Below are positions 24,773 through 35,754 of a DNA stretch of 64,000 nt, one piece after another. The position numbers and the translations under genes were made by a program. The notes beneath the pieces are model-generated. The model saw only the letters and a list, made by a program, of their open reading frames with translations. It had not been told where the DNA came from and did not search any database. Source of the stretch: Terriglobia bacterium (GTDB taxonomy: Bacteria > Acidobacteriota > Thermoanaerobaculia > Thermoanaerobaculales > Thermoanaerobaculaceae); NCBI GenBank assembly GCA_020073245.1, contig JAIQFQ010000030.1, forward strand, positions 1 to 64,000, given 5' to 3'. Within the stretch, counting starts at the first letter, position 1, and the number at the start of each line of letters is the position of its first letter.

Positions 24773-26122
24773 CTACTCCTTCTTCGCCACCCCCGGGGTG
24801 CCGGGATGCGCGACGTCGTAGGCCGCGATGTCCGCGTCCCTCAGGTGCTCGGCCTTCCACACCATCACCCGGTGGATGCGGTTCCATCCGCTCGGGTGGT
24901 CGTAGAAGACGAACTCCTCGAACGGCCCGGGCTTTATCTTGCGGTACTCCGACAGGTGTAGCGCCGCCCGGGCGAAGCCGTCGGGCAGACGGGCGACGTT
25001 GACGCCGTAGTTGTCGGCCTCGGTCTCAATGGTGCGCGAGATCGTGTTCTGGACCGGCGTAAGCACGAACAGGAACGCGGAGAACAGGACCAGGAGGAGC
25101 GGTAGCCCTGCGACGTCGCCGACGCCGCGGATCCCCCAGCGGGCGCCGTACCGTGCCTGCAGCGCCTCGAACGCCCAACGCAGCGCCGCGAAGGCGGCGA
25201 CGATGATCACGCCGATGAACACCATTAACTTGTAGACGTGGTTGAGGACGTAGTGGCCCATCTCGTGGCCGAGCACCGCCTTGATCTCCTCGTCCGAGCC
25301 TCGGGTCAACAGGTTGTCGTTCATGCTGATCCGCGTCGTGCCGAGCAGCCCGCTGACGTGCGCGCTCATCCGCTTGGTCTGCTTCGAGGCGTCGAACTCG
25401 TAGACGTCGGTCGCCGGGATGCCGTTCGCGCGCGCCATCGAGAGAATCCCCTGCTTGAGCGGCGTGTCGGCCAGCGGCTTGAACTTGTTGAACACGGGCT
25501 CCAGGTAGACCGGCGCGATCGCCGCGCCGAACGTCACGAAGGCGATCAGCACCAGCGACCCCCAGAGCCACCACGTGCGCGGCGCCTTGCGCAGGACGGC
25601 GTAGATCGCCGTGATCGCGAGGGTGCCGAAGACCAGCCCGATCGCCAGGCCCTTCGCCTGGTCGCCGAGCCAGGCGCCCAGCGTCTGGTTCGACATGGCG
25701 TACGTGTGCTCGCGGAAGTAGCCCTCGTAGGCGCTCCACGGCAGCGTCACCACGCCGGCGATGACGATGTACTGCAGCGAGTAGAGGGCGGTCTGCAGCC
25801 ACCGGAAGCGGGTGACCCGCTCGGCCCAGTCGCGCATCCGTGCCGAGAGCCCGGTGCCGAGGAACAGCCAGGCGACGACGAGGCCGGCGACGAGGTCCCA
25901 CAGGAGCAGCCAGTAGCCGCCCTCGAAGTAGGCGTCGGACTTCGCGCGCGCCTCCGGCGACATCTGAGCCAGATAGCCGGCGGTGGCCGCGTCAGGGTTG
26001 AAGTGAGCCGCGGCCTTCTGCGGGGCGGCGGTTCCCGGGTTCAGGGTATCGATTGCCGATGCGGCGCCGCAGACCAGGATCGCGACGAGCGTCACCAACA
26101 GGGTCGTCTTCACGCGTTTCAT
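24773..26122 (-). CDS. M48 family zinc metalloprotease (Ste24-like, CAAX-prenyl protease type)
   Basis: This is a 449-residue membrane metalloprotease. A signal or first hydrophobic segment is at residues 7-23. Several transmembrane helices follow (WLLLWDLVAGLVVAWLFLG, LQYIVIAGVVTLPWSAYEGYF, ITAIYAVL, LVLIAFVTFGAAIAP). The zinc motif is HEMGH at 286-290, with the third ligand in ETEADNYG near residue 366. Family text VYEFDASKQTKRMSAHVSG and GTTRISMNDNLL is clear. In bacteria such enzymes take part in membrane-protein quality control; the substrate here is unknown. It is followed by a strong hairpin and preceded by a REP-like repeat cluster. Confidence 0.93.
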   Translation of the reverse strand: MKRVKTTLLVTLVAILVCGAASAIDTLNPGTAAPQKAAAHFNPDAATAGYLAQMSPEARAKSDAYFEGGYWLLLWDLVAGLVVAWLFLGTGLSARMRDWAERVTRFRWLQTALYSLQYIVIAGVVTLPWSAYEGYFREHTYAMSNQTLGAWLGDQAKGLAIGLVFGTLAITAIYAVLRKAPRTWWLWGSLVLIAFVTFGAAIAPVYLEPVFNKFKPLADTPLKQGILSMARANGIPATDVYEFDASKQTKRMSAHVSGLLGTTRISMNDNLLTRGSDEEIKAVLGHEMGHYVLNHVYKLMVFIGVIIVAAFAALRWAFEALQARYGARWGIRGVGDVAGLPLLLVLFSAFLFVLTPVQNTISRTIETEADNYGVNVARLPDGFARAALHLSEYRKIKPGPFEEFVFYDHPSGWNRIHRVMVWKAEHLRDADIAAYDVAHPGTPGVAKKE

Positions 26123-26275
26123 GGGTATCCCTCCCGCGCAGCGGTTGCTCTGACATCAGCATACGCATTCCGGCGCGGAGGGTTCTCGCCGGGCCCGGCC
26201 CCTGCGGGTGCCGGAGTCGCTGATCGTGATCGTGCGCGCCGGGCAGCAGTCAGATCTCGCGCGGAGGTGACTGAA

Positions 26276-26525
26276 GGGCGGCCACAAGGGCCGTCCCTAC
26301 GTTCGGATCGCCAGGTTCTCCGACACAGGGGCGGGGCTCGTCCCCGCCTGCGGCCTTCACCCTCTCCCGCGTGCGGGAGAGGGCCGGGGTGAGGGCCGGC
26401 TCGCCCCCTCCTGCCCTCCACCGCAAGCGGGGGAGGGACCAACGACGGGCGGCCGCAAGGGCCGCCCCTACATCACAATTCGCCGGCGAGGTGAAGAGGC
26501 AGGGGCGGGGCTTGTCCCCGCCCTC
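26276..26525. repeat. Cluster of REP-like palindromic repeats
   Basis: Two copies of GGGCGGCC(A/G)CAAGGGCCG(T/C)CCCTAC lie at 26276-26300 and 26447-26471. Two copies of CAGGGGCGGGGCT(C/T)GTCCCCGCC lie at 26326-26350 and 26500-26524. Between them are the self-complementary units CCCTCTCCC/GGGAGAGGG (26358-26390) and CTCC/GGGGGAGG (26415-26440). This resembles REP/BIME-type intergenic clusters. It occupies most of the gap between katG and the M48 gene. Confidence 0.8.
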
Positions 26526-26546
26526 CCTGCGCCCGAGCCGCCGCGC

Positions 26547-28979
<2,433 letters not shown>

Positions 28980-29378
28980 TCACGACTTCCTGCGCCGTCC
29001 CCTCATCACCACCTGGTAGTCCCTGACATCGTACTCCCGGAGACTGCTCTCGCCGGAGACGGAGAGCGCCTCCCACGGCACGTCGTAGATCTTTCCCGTC
29101 GCCTCGTCCACGAAGTGGTGGTGCCGCTCGGTGTGCGCGTCGAACACCACGACACCCTCGCGGATCGTCTGGGGGCGCACCAGGCCGTGCTCGGCCAGCC
29201 GCGTGAGGGTGTTGTACACGGTCGCGCGCGACAGCGTCGGGCACTCGCGCCGGGCCTTGGCCAGAACCTCGTCGGCCGTCGGGTGCGAGGTCGTGCCGAG
29301 CACGTAGCGCGCCACCGCGAGGCGCTGCGGCGTCGGCTGCACCCCCGCGCTGCGCAGCAGCTCGTAGATGTCGGCCAC
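28980..29378 (-). CDS. perR: Fur-family peroxide-responsive regulator (PerR-type)
   Basis: This is a 132-residue Fur-superfamily repressor. The winged-helix part has the family recognition text QRLAVARYVLGTTSHPTADEV and TLSRATVYNTLTRLAEHGLV. The regulatory metal site is in HTERHHHF plus downstream acids, with H32 also available. The structural zinc CxxC motifs of many Fur proteins are missing. The start is GTG at 29378 with no Shine-Dalgarno; a perfect palindrome begins four bases upstream. Its position before katG makes peroxide sensing the likely role. An alternative is a Mn/Fe-sensing Fur paralogue. Confidence 0.88.
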   Translation of the reverse strand: MADIYELLRSAGVQPTPQRLAVARYVLGTTSHPTADEVLAKARRECPTLSRATVYNTLTRLAEHGLVRPQTIREGVVVFDAHTERHHHFVDEATGKIYDVPWEALSVSGESSLREYDVRDYQVVMRGRRRKS

Positions 29379-29716
29379 GGATTTAGACTACTTCTAAACC
29401 TGGAGCATGTCGAGCCATCCCCCGCGAGCGCTTGCCGTGCGTACCCTCCGCGCCCACGGCGTCGCACGAGCCACGCCTGGGAGCGGGGTCTCCACGGTCA
29501 GCTCCGTGGGGTCGCCTGAGGGGGTACCGCCCTCCTGGGTTCGTGCTGTCACCGCCACGAAAGAGGGGAGTCAGGCTATGGCCGCTGCGTCCTTATTGGG
29601 CGCCGCATCCCGCCGCGGCTGGGGTTGGTCGCCAGCCTCGGGGTTCGAGGCGGGCCAGGGAATGTCGTTCCATCTCCGAGCGCTACCATGTGCGGTAAGA
29701 AAGGAACTCCCTATCC
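29379..29716. other. Divergent intergenic region
   Basis: 338 bases between perR (minus) and the BNR-repeat gene (plus). Apart from the operator at 29382-29398 I see no ORF with a ribosome site. A weak AAGGA lies 11 bases before the BNR gene's ATG. Confidence 0.5.
29382..29398 (-). promoter_or_regulatory. Predicted PerR operator, TTTAGA-N5-TCTAAA
   Basis: The palindrome TTTAGACTACTTCTAAA is perfect in both arms, lies immediately before the perR start codon, and is AT-rich in a GC-rich setting. The TAGA/TCTA arms resemble Fur/PerR boxes. Binding here would block transcription of perR and, if co-transcribed, katG. Confidence 0.7.
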
Positions 29717-32700
29717 ATGGACAGAGCGATGGCCTCGTTTGCGATTCGGATTGTGCTCCTCGCCGCCGGCGTTCTGGCGCTCGGCGGGATCGCCGGCTCG
29801 TGGGCTGCGGTGCCCGCGCCGGAGAAGGAAGCGCCCGACATCCTGCAGAGCTGGAAGTTCCGCAACCTGGGGCCGGCGGCGGCGGGTGGGCGGGTGGCGG
29901 CGGTGGCGGGGATCGCCGGCGACGCCAACGTCTACTACGTGGGCGCGGCGGCGGGCGGGGTGTGGAAGACCACCGATGGCGGCGTCACGTGGAAGGCCGT
30001 GTTCGAGAAGCAGCCGACCGCGTCGATCGGCGCCATCGCGTTGGCGCCGTCCAACCCGAACCTGGTGTGGGTCGGCACCGGCGAGGCGAATCCGCGCAAC
30101 GACGTGGTCACGGGCAAGGGGGTGTATTTCTCGTCCGACGCCGGCGCGAGCTGGAGGTTCATGGGCCTGGCGAACGCCGGGCAGATCTCGCAGATCGTCG
30201 TGAACCCGAGCAACCCGGAGGTCGTCGTCGTCGCCGCGCTGGGGCACGTCTGGGGGCCCAATCCGGACCGCGGCGTCTTCCGCACCCCCGACGGCGGCAA
30301 GACGTGGCAAAAGGTGCTGTACGTGGACGACACCTGCGGCGCGAGTGACCTCGTGATGGACCCGTCGAACCCGATGGTGCTGTTCGCCGGGATGTGGGAG
30401 TTCGTGCGTTATCCGTGGATGCTGGTGAGCGGGGGCGAGAAGGGTGGGATCTACCGCTCCAGCGACGGCGGCGCGACGTGGAAGAAGCTGACCGAGGGTC
30501 TGCCGAAGGGACCGCTGGGGCGGATCGGGCTGTCACTGGCGCCGAGCAACGGCAACCATGTGTACGCGCTGATCGAAGCGAAGAAGGGCACGTTGTGGGA
30601 TTCGGGGGATCTGGGCGACACCTGGAAGCTGGTCAGCTCGGACCCGCGCTATATCAACCGTGGCTTCTACTTCACGACGCTGCAGGTCGCGCCCGACAAC
30701 GAGGACCACGTCTACCTCGTCTCCTACCAGGTCCTGGAGTCGCACGACGGCGGCAAGACGGCGAAGGTGATCGGGCGCGGCGTGCACGTGGATCACCATG
30801 CGCTCTGGATCGACCCGAGAGACGCGCGCCGCATGATCGACGGAAACGACGGCGGCGCCTACGTCTCCACCGATGCCGGCAAGAGCTGGCGCTACCTGGA
30901 CAACATCCCGATCGAGCAGTTCTACATGGTGGCGTTCGACGACAGCCGCCCGTACCTGCTGTGCGGCGGATTGCAGGACAACAACGGCTGGTGCGGTCCG
31001 TCGAACAGCCTCTCGCGCGGCGGGATCGTGGGTGCGGACTGGTGGACATCGGTGGGCGGCGACGGCGAGTACGTCGTGCCCGCGGGCGGCAAGTCCAACA
31101 TCGTCTACGCCGATTCGCAGGGTGGCTCGATCGTCCGCATGAGCCTGGCCTCGGGCAGCGCGGACTTCGTGAGGCCCTATCTGCACGGCGTCACCGACAT
31201 GGCGCCGAAGGACCTGAAGTACCGCTTCAACTGGACCTCGCCGATTGCGGTCGCGCCCAACGACTGGAAGACGGTGTATCTCGGCGGCAACGTGCTGTTC
31301 AAGTCCACCGACGAGGGCAAGACGTGGAGCCCGATCAGCCCCGACCTGACGCGCAACGACCGATCGAAACAGCTGCCGAGTGGCGGGCCGATCCAGCTCG
31401 ACATGAGCGGCGCCGAGACGTTCGACACGATCCTCTCGCTGGCGATCCCTGCCGCTGATCCGAGCGTGATCTGGGTCGGCACCGACGACGGTCTGGTCCA
31501 GGTGACGCGTGACGGCGGCCGGACGTGGGCCAACGTCACCCCGCCGAAGGTGCCGGAGTGGGGCCGCGTGCAGCAGATCGAGGTGTCGCCGTTCGCGCCG
31601 GGGACGGCCTACGTCGCGCTCGACTATCACGAGGTCGAGAACAACAAGCCGTACGTCTTCAAGACCCACGACTTCGGCAAGAGCTGGGCGTCAATTTCGA
31701 ACGGCCTGCCGGCGGACGATCCGGCACGCGTCGTCCGCGAGGACCCGAACCGGCAGGGGATGCTGGTGCTCGGCACCGATGCCGGGTTGTTCTACTCCTA
31801 CGACGAGGGGACGCACTGGACGCCGATGAAGGGCAACTTCCCGACGGCTCCGATCTACGACCTCAAGTTCCACAAGGCGACCCGCGACCTGATCGTGGCG
31901 ACGCACGGGCGCGGGCTGTTCGTCCTCGACGACGTCACGCCGCTGGAGGAGACGTCGCCGGACGTGCTGTCCGGGACTTTCCACCTGTACTCGTCGCAGC
32001 CGGGCGTGAACTGGCGACTCTGGCCGAGCGAGAAGCACGGGTTCAGCACGTTGGGCGAGTTCTCGGCCCCCAACCCGCGGCAGGGAGTCGTGATCTCCTA
32101 CTACCTGGCGCAGGCGACCGAGCCTGACGGCGAGCACGATGGAGAGGATGCGCAGCACGCCACGAAGGCCGGGGAAGGGAAGCCGCCGAAGCAGCAGACA
32201 GGTGCGCCCGCACCTGGCGCCGAGGCGGCGCGCGCGGAGACGTCGGCAGCGGAGGAGGCGGAGCAGGCCCCCGAGGGCGGCGAGAAGCGCGGGCCGGTGA
32301 AGATCGTCATCACCGACGGGAGCGGAGAGGTCGTGCGCACGCTCCACGGGCCGGGCAAGCAAGGCATCAACCGCGTCGCGTGGAACATGCGCTACGACGA
32401 GGCCACCCGGCTGAATGCGGCGCGCCCGCCGGAGGAGGACAATCCGTTCTTCACCCCGGGCGGGCCGACGGCGTTGCCCGGAAGATACAAGGTGACGGTC
32501 GCGGCAGCGGGGAAATCGGAGACCACGGAGGTCGCCTTCGAAGCCGATCCGCGCACGCCGTTCGACGTGGCGGCCGCGCGCGCGCAGCTGCAGCACGCGC
32601 TCGAGCTCCGGAGCTGGATGAGCGCGATGAACGAGTCCCTCAACCGGATCGACGACCTCAACGCGCAGCTCGCTACGACGCTGAGGCTGCTCGGACCGGA

Positions 32701-33100
32701 GGCGGAGAAGACCGGCGTGGAGAAAGCCCCCTACGAGCCGGTGGTGGCGCAGGCGCGGGCGTTGCGGGAGAAGCTGAGCGCGGTGGGGGAGAAGGTGCTC
32801 AACGTCGCGGCGCTGAAGGATCCGCAAGCGCGGTTGCACAACCTCGCGCGCCTTCACGACCGCCTGCAAAGCGCGAGCCGCGTGGTGTCCATGCCCTACG
32901 GCCAGGCGCCGACACCGCTGATGATGGAAGACGTGACGGCGGCGAAGAAGGAGCTCGATGCCTTCCTGGCGGAGTTCAACGAGCTCGTGCACACGGACGT
33001 GCCCGCATTCAACAAGCTCGCGCTGGAGAAGGGCGCCGGCACCCTGTTCGCCGGCAACCCGATCGAGCTGAAAGAGGCGGTCGCCGGCTCGGGACATTGA
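29717..33100 (+). CDS. Exported BNR/sortilin-like beta-propeller protein
   Basis: This is a 1127-residue exported protein; the signal segment (about 8-30) ends near WAAVPAP. Residues about 45-740 consist of propeller blades with Asp-box turns: KTTDGGVTWK, SSDAGASWRF, PDGGKTWQ, SSDGGATWKK, STDAGKSWRY, STDEGKTWSP, TRDGGRTWAN, THDFGKSWAS, YDEGTHWTP. Such VPS10/sialidase-like domains bind or hydrolyse glycans or peptides. No catalytic set is evident, so the activity is undetermined. An acidic, Ala/Glu/Gly-rich linker follows (about 795-855), then a FlgD-like Ig domain (VKIVITDGSGEVVRTLHGPG), then a long helical end. The ATG at 29717 is chosen over 29729 because of AAGGA upstream. Confidence 0.85.
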   Translation: MDRAMASFAIRIVLLAAGVLALGGIAGSWAAVPAPEKEAPDILQSWKFRNLGPAAAGGRVAAVAGIAGDANVYYVGAAAGGVWKTTDGGVTWKAVFEKQPTASIGAIALAPSNPNLVWVGTGEANPRNDVVTGKGVYFSSDAGASWRFMGLANAGQISQIVVNPSNPEVVVVAALGHVWGPNPDRGVFRTPDGGKTWQKVLYVDDTCGASDLVMDPSNPMVLFAGMWEFVRYPWMLVSGGEKGGIYRSSDGGATWKKLTEGLPKGPLGRIGLSLAPSNGNHVYALIEAKKGTLWDSGDLGDTWKLVSSDPRYINRGFYFTTLQVAPDNEDHVYLVSYQVLESHDGGKTAKVIGRGVHVDHHALWIDPRDARRMIDGNDGGAYVSTDAGKSWRYLDNIPIEQFYMVAFDDSRPYLLCGGLQDNNGWCGPSNSLSRGGIVGADWWTSVGGDGEYVVPAGGKSNIVYADSQGGSIVRMSLASGSADFVRPYLHGVTDMAPKDLKYRFNWTSPIAVAPNDWKTVYLGGNVLFKSTDEGKTWSPISPDLTRNDRSKQLPSGGPIQLDMSGAETFDTILSLAIPAADPSVIWVGTDDGLVQVTRDGGRTWANVTPPKVPEWGRVQQIEVSPFAPGTAYVALDYHEVENNKPYVFKTHDFGKSWASISNGLPADDPARVVREDPNRQGMLVLGTDAGLFYSYDEGTHWTPMKGNFPTAPIYDLKFHKATRDLIVATHGRGLFVLDDVTPLEETSPDVLSGTFHLYSSQPGVNWRLWPSEKHGFSTLGEFSAPNPRQGVVISYYLAQATEPDGEHDGEDAQHATKAGEGKPPKQQTGAPAPGAEAARAETSAAEEAEQAPEGGEKRGPVKIVITDGSGEVVRTLHGPGKQGINRVAWNMRYDEATRLNAARPPEEDNPFFTPGGPTALPGRYKVTVAAAGKSETTEVAFEADPRTPFDVAAARAQLQHALELRSWMSAMNESLNRIDDLNAQLATTLRLLGPEAEKTGVEKAPYEPVVAQARALREKLSAVGEKVLNVAALKDPQARLHNLARLHDRLQSASRVVSMPYGQAPTPLMMEDVTAAKKELDAFLAEFNELVHTDVPAFNKLALEKGAGTLFAGNPIELKEAVAGSGH

Positions 33101-33389
33101 TCCATCGATGCGCGGTCGTGGGGTGGCCGGAGCGGCGGGAGAACCGCGTCCAGGGTGGTACCGGCGGCTCCAGCCACGGGGACGCAGCCAAGCGGATCCG
33201 GGTGTCGTCGATGCCCGAGACCACGTCGCCAATTCTCTGGTTCCAACCGAACAGCCTGGCGGCCTGGTGGTTTGTGGGCCCACGACACCCTCGAAAAGGA
33301 GGCCATACCTCGGCTGAAGTGGGATGCCCCGTGCCGCCGGACGGTCGCAGGTCCGGTGCCGGTCGGCGAGCGAAGCGGAGGAGCCCGGG

Positions 33390-34499
33390 ATGTTCATGAC
33401 GATTCTGCTGGCGGCGGTCACCCTGCTCCAGGGGTACGTACTCTGGCGGGTGGCGGGCGCGCGGATCCTCGGGCGGAGGATCCCGATATGGGCGCTCCTC
33501 GCCGGCGTAGGTGCGCTGTGGACGATCTTCCTGATTGACGCGTTCGCCGCGCACGGAGCTGCGGGACCGCTCGCAGCCGGGCTCGAGCTGGTCGCGATGG
33601 ACTCGCTCGCCGTGGTCTTCCTCCTGGCGGTATGCCTGCTCGCCGTAGACGTGGTGACCGGGTTCGGGTGGTTTGCGCCGCGACGGGCGCCGGCGCTGCG
33701 CGGGTTGGCGGTGCTCGCCGGTCTCGCCCTGGCGGCGGTCGCGATCGTCCAGGGCGTGCGTGCTCCGGTCGTCGTTGACTACGAGGTGCGGCTCGCCGGG
33801 CTGCCTGCCGAGTGCGACGGCACGGTGGTCGTTGCCGTCTCCGACACGCACCTCGGCAGTCTCATCGGCCCGCGCTGGCTCGACGCGCGGGTCGCGCAGG
33901 TGGAAGCAATCCGCCCCAACATGATCGTGCTGCTCGGCGATATCACGGAGGGACACGGCGCGGCTGCCGAGTCGTTCCTCCCGGGGTTGCGCCGCCTTTC
34001 CGCGCCGCTCGGCATGTGGGCGGTGACCGGCAACCACGAGTCGTTCCGCCGCGCCGGCAGGGGTCCGGACGTGCTCGCCGAGGCGGGGTTCGAGGTGCTC
34101 CACGACCGGTGGGCGGAGGTGCGCCCGGGGCTCGTCGTCGCCGGCGTGGACGACCTCACGTCGCGGCGCCGCGCGGGGCTCGGCGGCGACCCCGTGGCGA
34201 AGGCTCTCGTCGGCCGGCCGCCGGGCGCGACGATCCTCCTGTCGCACACGCCGTGGCAGGCGGAGGAGGCCGCGCGCCTGGGCGTCGGCCTGATGCTCTC
34301 CGCCCACACGCACGGCGGGCAGGTGTGGCCGTTCGACCTGCTCGAGAAGTGGCTGTACCCGCTCATGGCCGGCCGCTACCGGGTCGGCGGGATGACGGCG
34401 ATCGTGTGCCGCGGCACCGGCACCTGGGGGCCGCGCATGCGCCTGTGGCGCCCGAGCGAGATCCTCCGTATCACCCTGCGCGCCGCGCCGCCCGGGTGA
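33390..34499 (+). CDS. Membrane-anchored metallophosphoesterase
   Basis: This is a 369-residue calcineurin-like phosphoesterase. The ATG at 33390 follows GGAGGAGCCCGGG. The first 130 residues hold four hydrophobic helices. Then come the metal-binding motifs in order: SDTHLG, LLGDITEG, GNHES, LSHTPW and SAHTHGGQ. This architecture (helices plus phosphoesterase) is typical of YkuE/YaeI-like proteins, some of which act on lipid head groups such as UDP-diacylglucosamine or phosphatidylglycerol phosphate. The substrate here is unknown. It is convergent with the small secreted protein that follows. Confidence 0.9.
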   Translation: MFMTILLAAVTLLQGYVLWRVAGARILGRRIPIWALLAGVGALWTIFLIDAFAAHGAAGPLAAGLELVAMDSLAVVFLLAVCLLAVDVVTGFGWFAPRRAPALRGLAVLAGLALAAVAIVQGVRAPVVVDYEVRLAGLPAECDGTVVVAVSDTHLGSLIGPRWLDARVAQVEAIRPNMIVLLGDITEGHGAAAESFLPGLRRLSAPLGMWAVTGNHESFRRAGRGPDVLAEAGFEVLHDRWAEVRPGLVVAGVDDLTSRRRAGLGGDPVAKALVGRPPGATILLSHTPWQAEEAARLGVGLMLSAHTHGGQVWPFDLLEKWLYPLMAGRYRVGGMTAIVCRGTGTWGPRMRLWRPSEILRITLRAAPPG

Positions 34500-34537
34500 G
34501 CGGTACCGGACCTGGTCCCTGTCGCACCCGGCCCCGT

Positions 34538-35035
34538 CTATTGATTGAGCTCCGCCTCGTCCCGGAGTGGAGCGCTGAACTTGATGTCGTAATCCCACTT
34601 GGTGCCGCCGGGATCGGTGTACGGTTTGCCGAGATGCAGGTGCCCAGCGATGTTCTTGCCGTCGGACTTCTCCAGCTCGAGTTTGTTGCCTTCCTTGATC
34701 GTCGGCCACCCGGCGGCGTCGAAGATGTCGGTCGCGTCGAAAGTGCCGTTGCCTTCGAGGCCGAGCCGGATCGCGTGCACCTTCCCGTCGTTGATCTCTT
34801 TGAGGAGGACGTCCGGGAAGAGCGCGAGGTCCTTGTCGCTGATCGGGACGTCGGAGAAGATCACGTGGATGAACGTCTCGCCGCTGCCGGTCGGTTGAGA
34901 GATGGCGTAGACGTGTGAGAGCTTCGTTGTCTTGCCGTTGACGATCAGCTTGCCGTCGCACGTTGCCTCTGCCGCACCGAGAGCAACCGGCAACGCGAGA
35001 GTGAGCGTGAGTGATGCGAAGAGCGATCGAACCAT
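34538..35035 (-). CDS. Small secreted protein, unknown function
   Basis: This is a 165-residue protein. The ATG at 35035 follows AAAGGAGTGGACA and opens a clear signal peptide (VRSLFASLTLTLALPVALGAAEA). The mature part has one Cys (TCDGKLIVNGKTTKLSHVYA) and looks like an all-beta fold. The text GLEGNGTFDATDIFDAAG and GTKWDYDIKFSAPL suggests strands in a lipocalin- or FAS1-like style, but no family can be named. It is separated from the metallophosphoesterase by 38 bases, tail to tail. Confidence 0.8.
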   Translation of the reverse strand: MVRSLFASLTLTLALPVALGAAEATCDGKLIVNGKTTKLSHVYAISQPTGSGETFIHVIFSDVPISDKDLALFPDVLLKEINDGKVHAIRLGLEGNGTFDATDIFDAAGWPTIKEGNKLELEKSDGKNIAGHLHLGKPYTDPGGTKWDYDIKFSAPLRDEAELNQ

Positions 35036-35356
35036 TGTCCACTCCTTTCCGAAATCCGTGTGTGCCTCACGCCGGATCGCCGTTCGAATCAGGGTGTGTC
35101 GGAAAACGTCATAGTAGCACTCTCGGAGGAGTGCGGTTCGCGCGCATAGTTCCGGCACCGGCATCGGCAGCAGCAACCGCTATTGACGGCTCATGGACCT
35201 CCGTGGCCGAGGTGCCGTCGCACACGGGCCGGCTGCGAGCACTCGCTGATCCGATCCAGGCCGGTGAACAGCGGCTTCCCAGCCGGACGTTCGACCGTAT
35301 GCCTAACCTGCAACATTTGGTATGATGGTTACGTATCAGGGCGTGGGAGGTGCCTC
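35036..35356. other. Divergent intergenic region with extended -10 promoter
   Basis: 321 bases between the small secreted protein (minus) and the DUF3795 gene (plus). Apart from the extended -10 at 35318-35326 nothing is recognised. The stretch after 35300 is noticeably richer in A/T. Confidence 0.45.
35318..35326 (+). promoter_or_regulatory. Extended -10 promoter for the DUF3795 gene
   Basis: TGGTATGAT fits the extended -10 form (TGn plus TATNAT), needing only a weak -35. It lies about 30 bases before the ATG at 35357, with GGGAGGTGCC as the ribosome site in between. Confidence 0.45.
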
Positions 35357-35716
35357 ATGGTTGGCTTCTGCGGGATCGACTGCCTCGAGTGCACGGCGTA
35401 CAAGGCGACGATCAAGGGTGACGAGAAGGGGCTGGAGCAGATGGCCGAGACGTTCGGCAAGGGCGTCCTCGGGCCCCTCGACTGGGTGTGTCTGGGCTGC
35501 TCCCCGCAGAATCGGCACCTGCTGGCCACGTACTGCTCCACGTGCAAGATCCGCCTGTGCGCCACGGCCAAGGGCGTGTCCAACTGCGCGGAGTGCGAGA
35601 CGTTCGAGCGGTGCGCCACCCTGCAGGATTTCATGAAGACCGAGTCGGAGACGCTGGCGCGCACGATGGGGTGGCTGAGGGCAAGCTACCTCAAGCGGCA
35701 CGGGCAGCCGGCGTAG
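35357..35716 (+). CDS. Cys-rich DUF3795 protein
   Basis: This is a 119-residue small cytoplasmic protein with about ten Cys in pairs: MVGFCGIDCLECTAYKA, WVCLGCSPQ, YCSTCKIRLCA, NCAECETFERC. The MxxFCGIDCxxC opening is the DUF3795 hallmark; these probably bind zinc or an iron-sulfur cluster. The ATG follows GGGAGGTGCCTC. The next gene, a double-cluster ferredoxin protein, begins 38 bases after its stop and may be co-transcribed. Function unknown. Confidence 0.88.
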   Translation: MVGFCGIDCLECTAYKATIKGDEKGLEQMAETFGKGVLGPLDWVCLGCSPQNRHLLATYCSTCKIRLCATAKGVSNCAECETFERCATLQDFMKTESETLARTMGWLRASYLKRHGQPA

Positions 35717-35754
35717 CGATCGGCCGCGCGCGTTGTGAGGACACGGAGGCACGC

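Noticed and set aside
33009..35042. Minus-strand open frame over the metallophosphoesterase
   Set aside because: Crosses three unrelated genes in a shadow frame with extreme Arg content.
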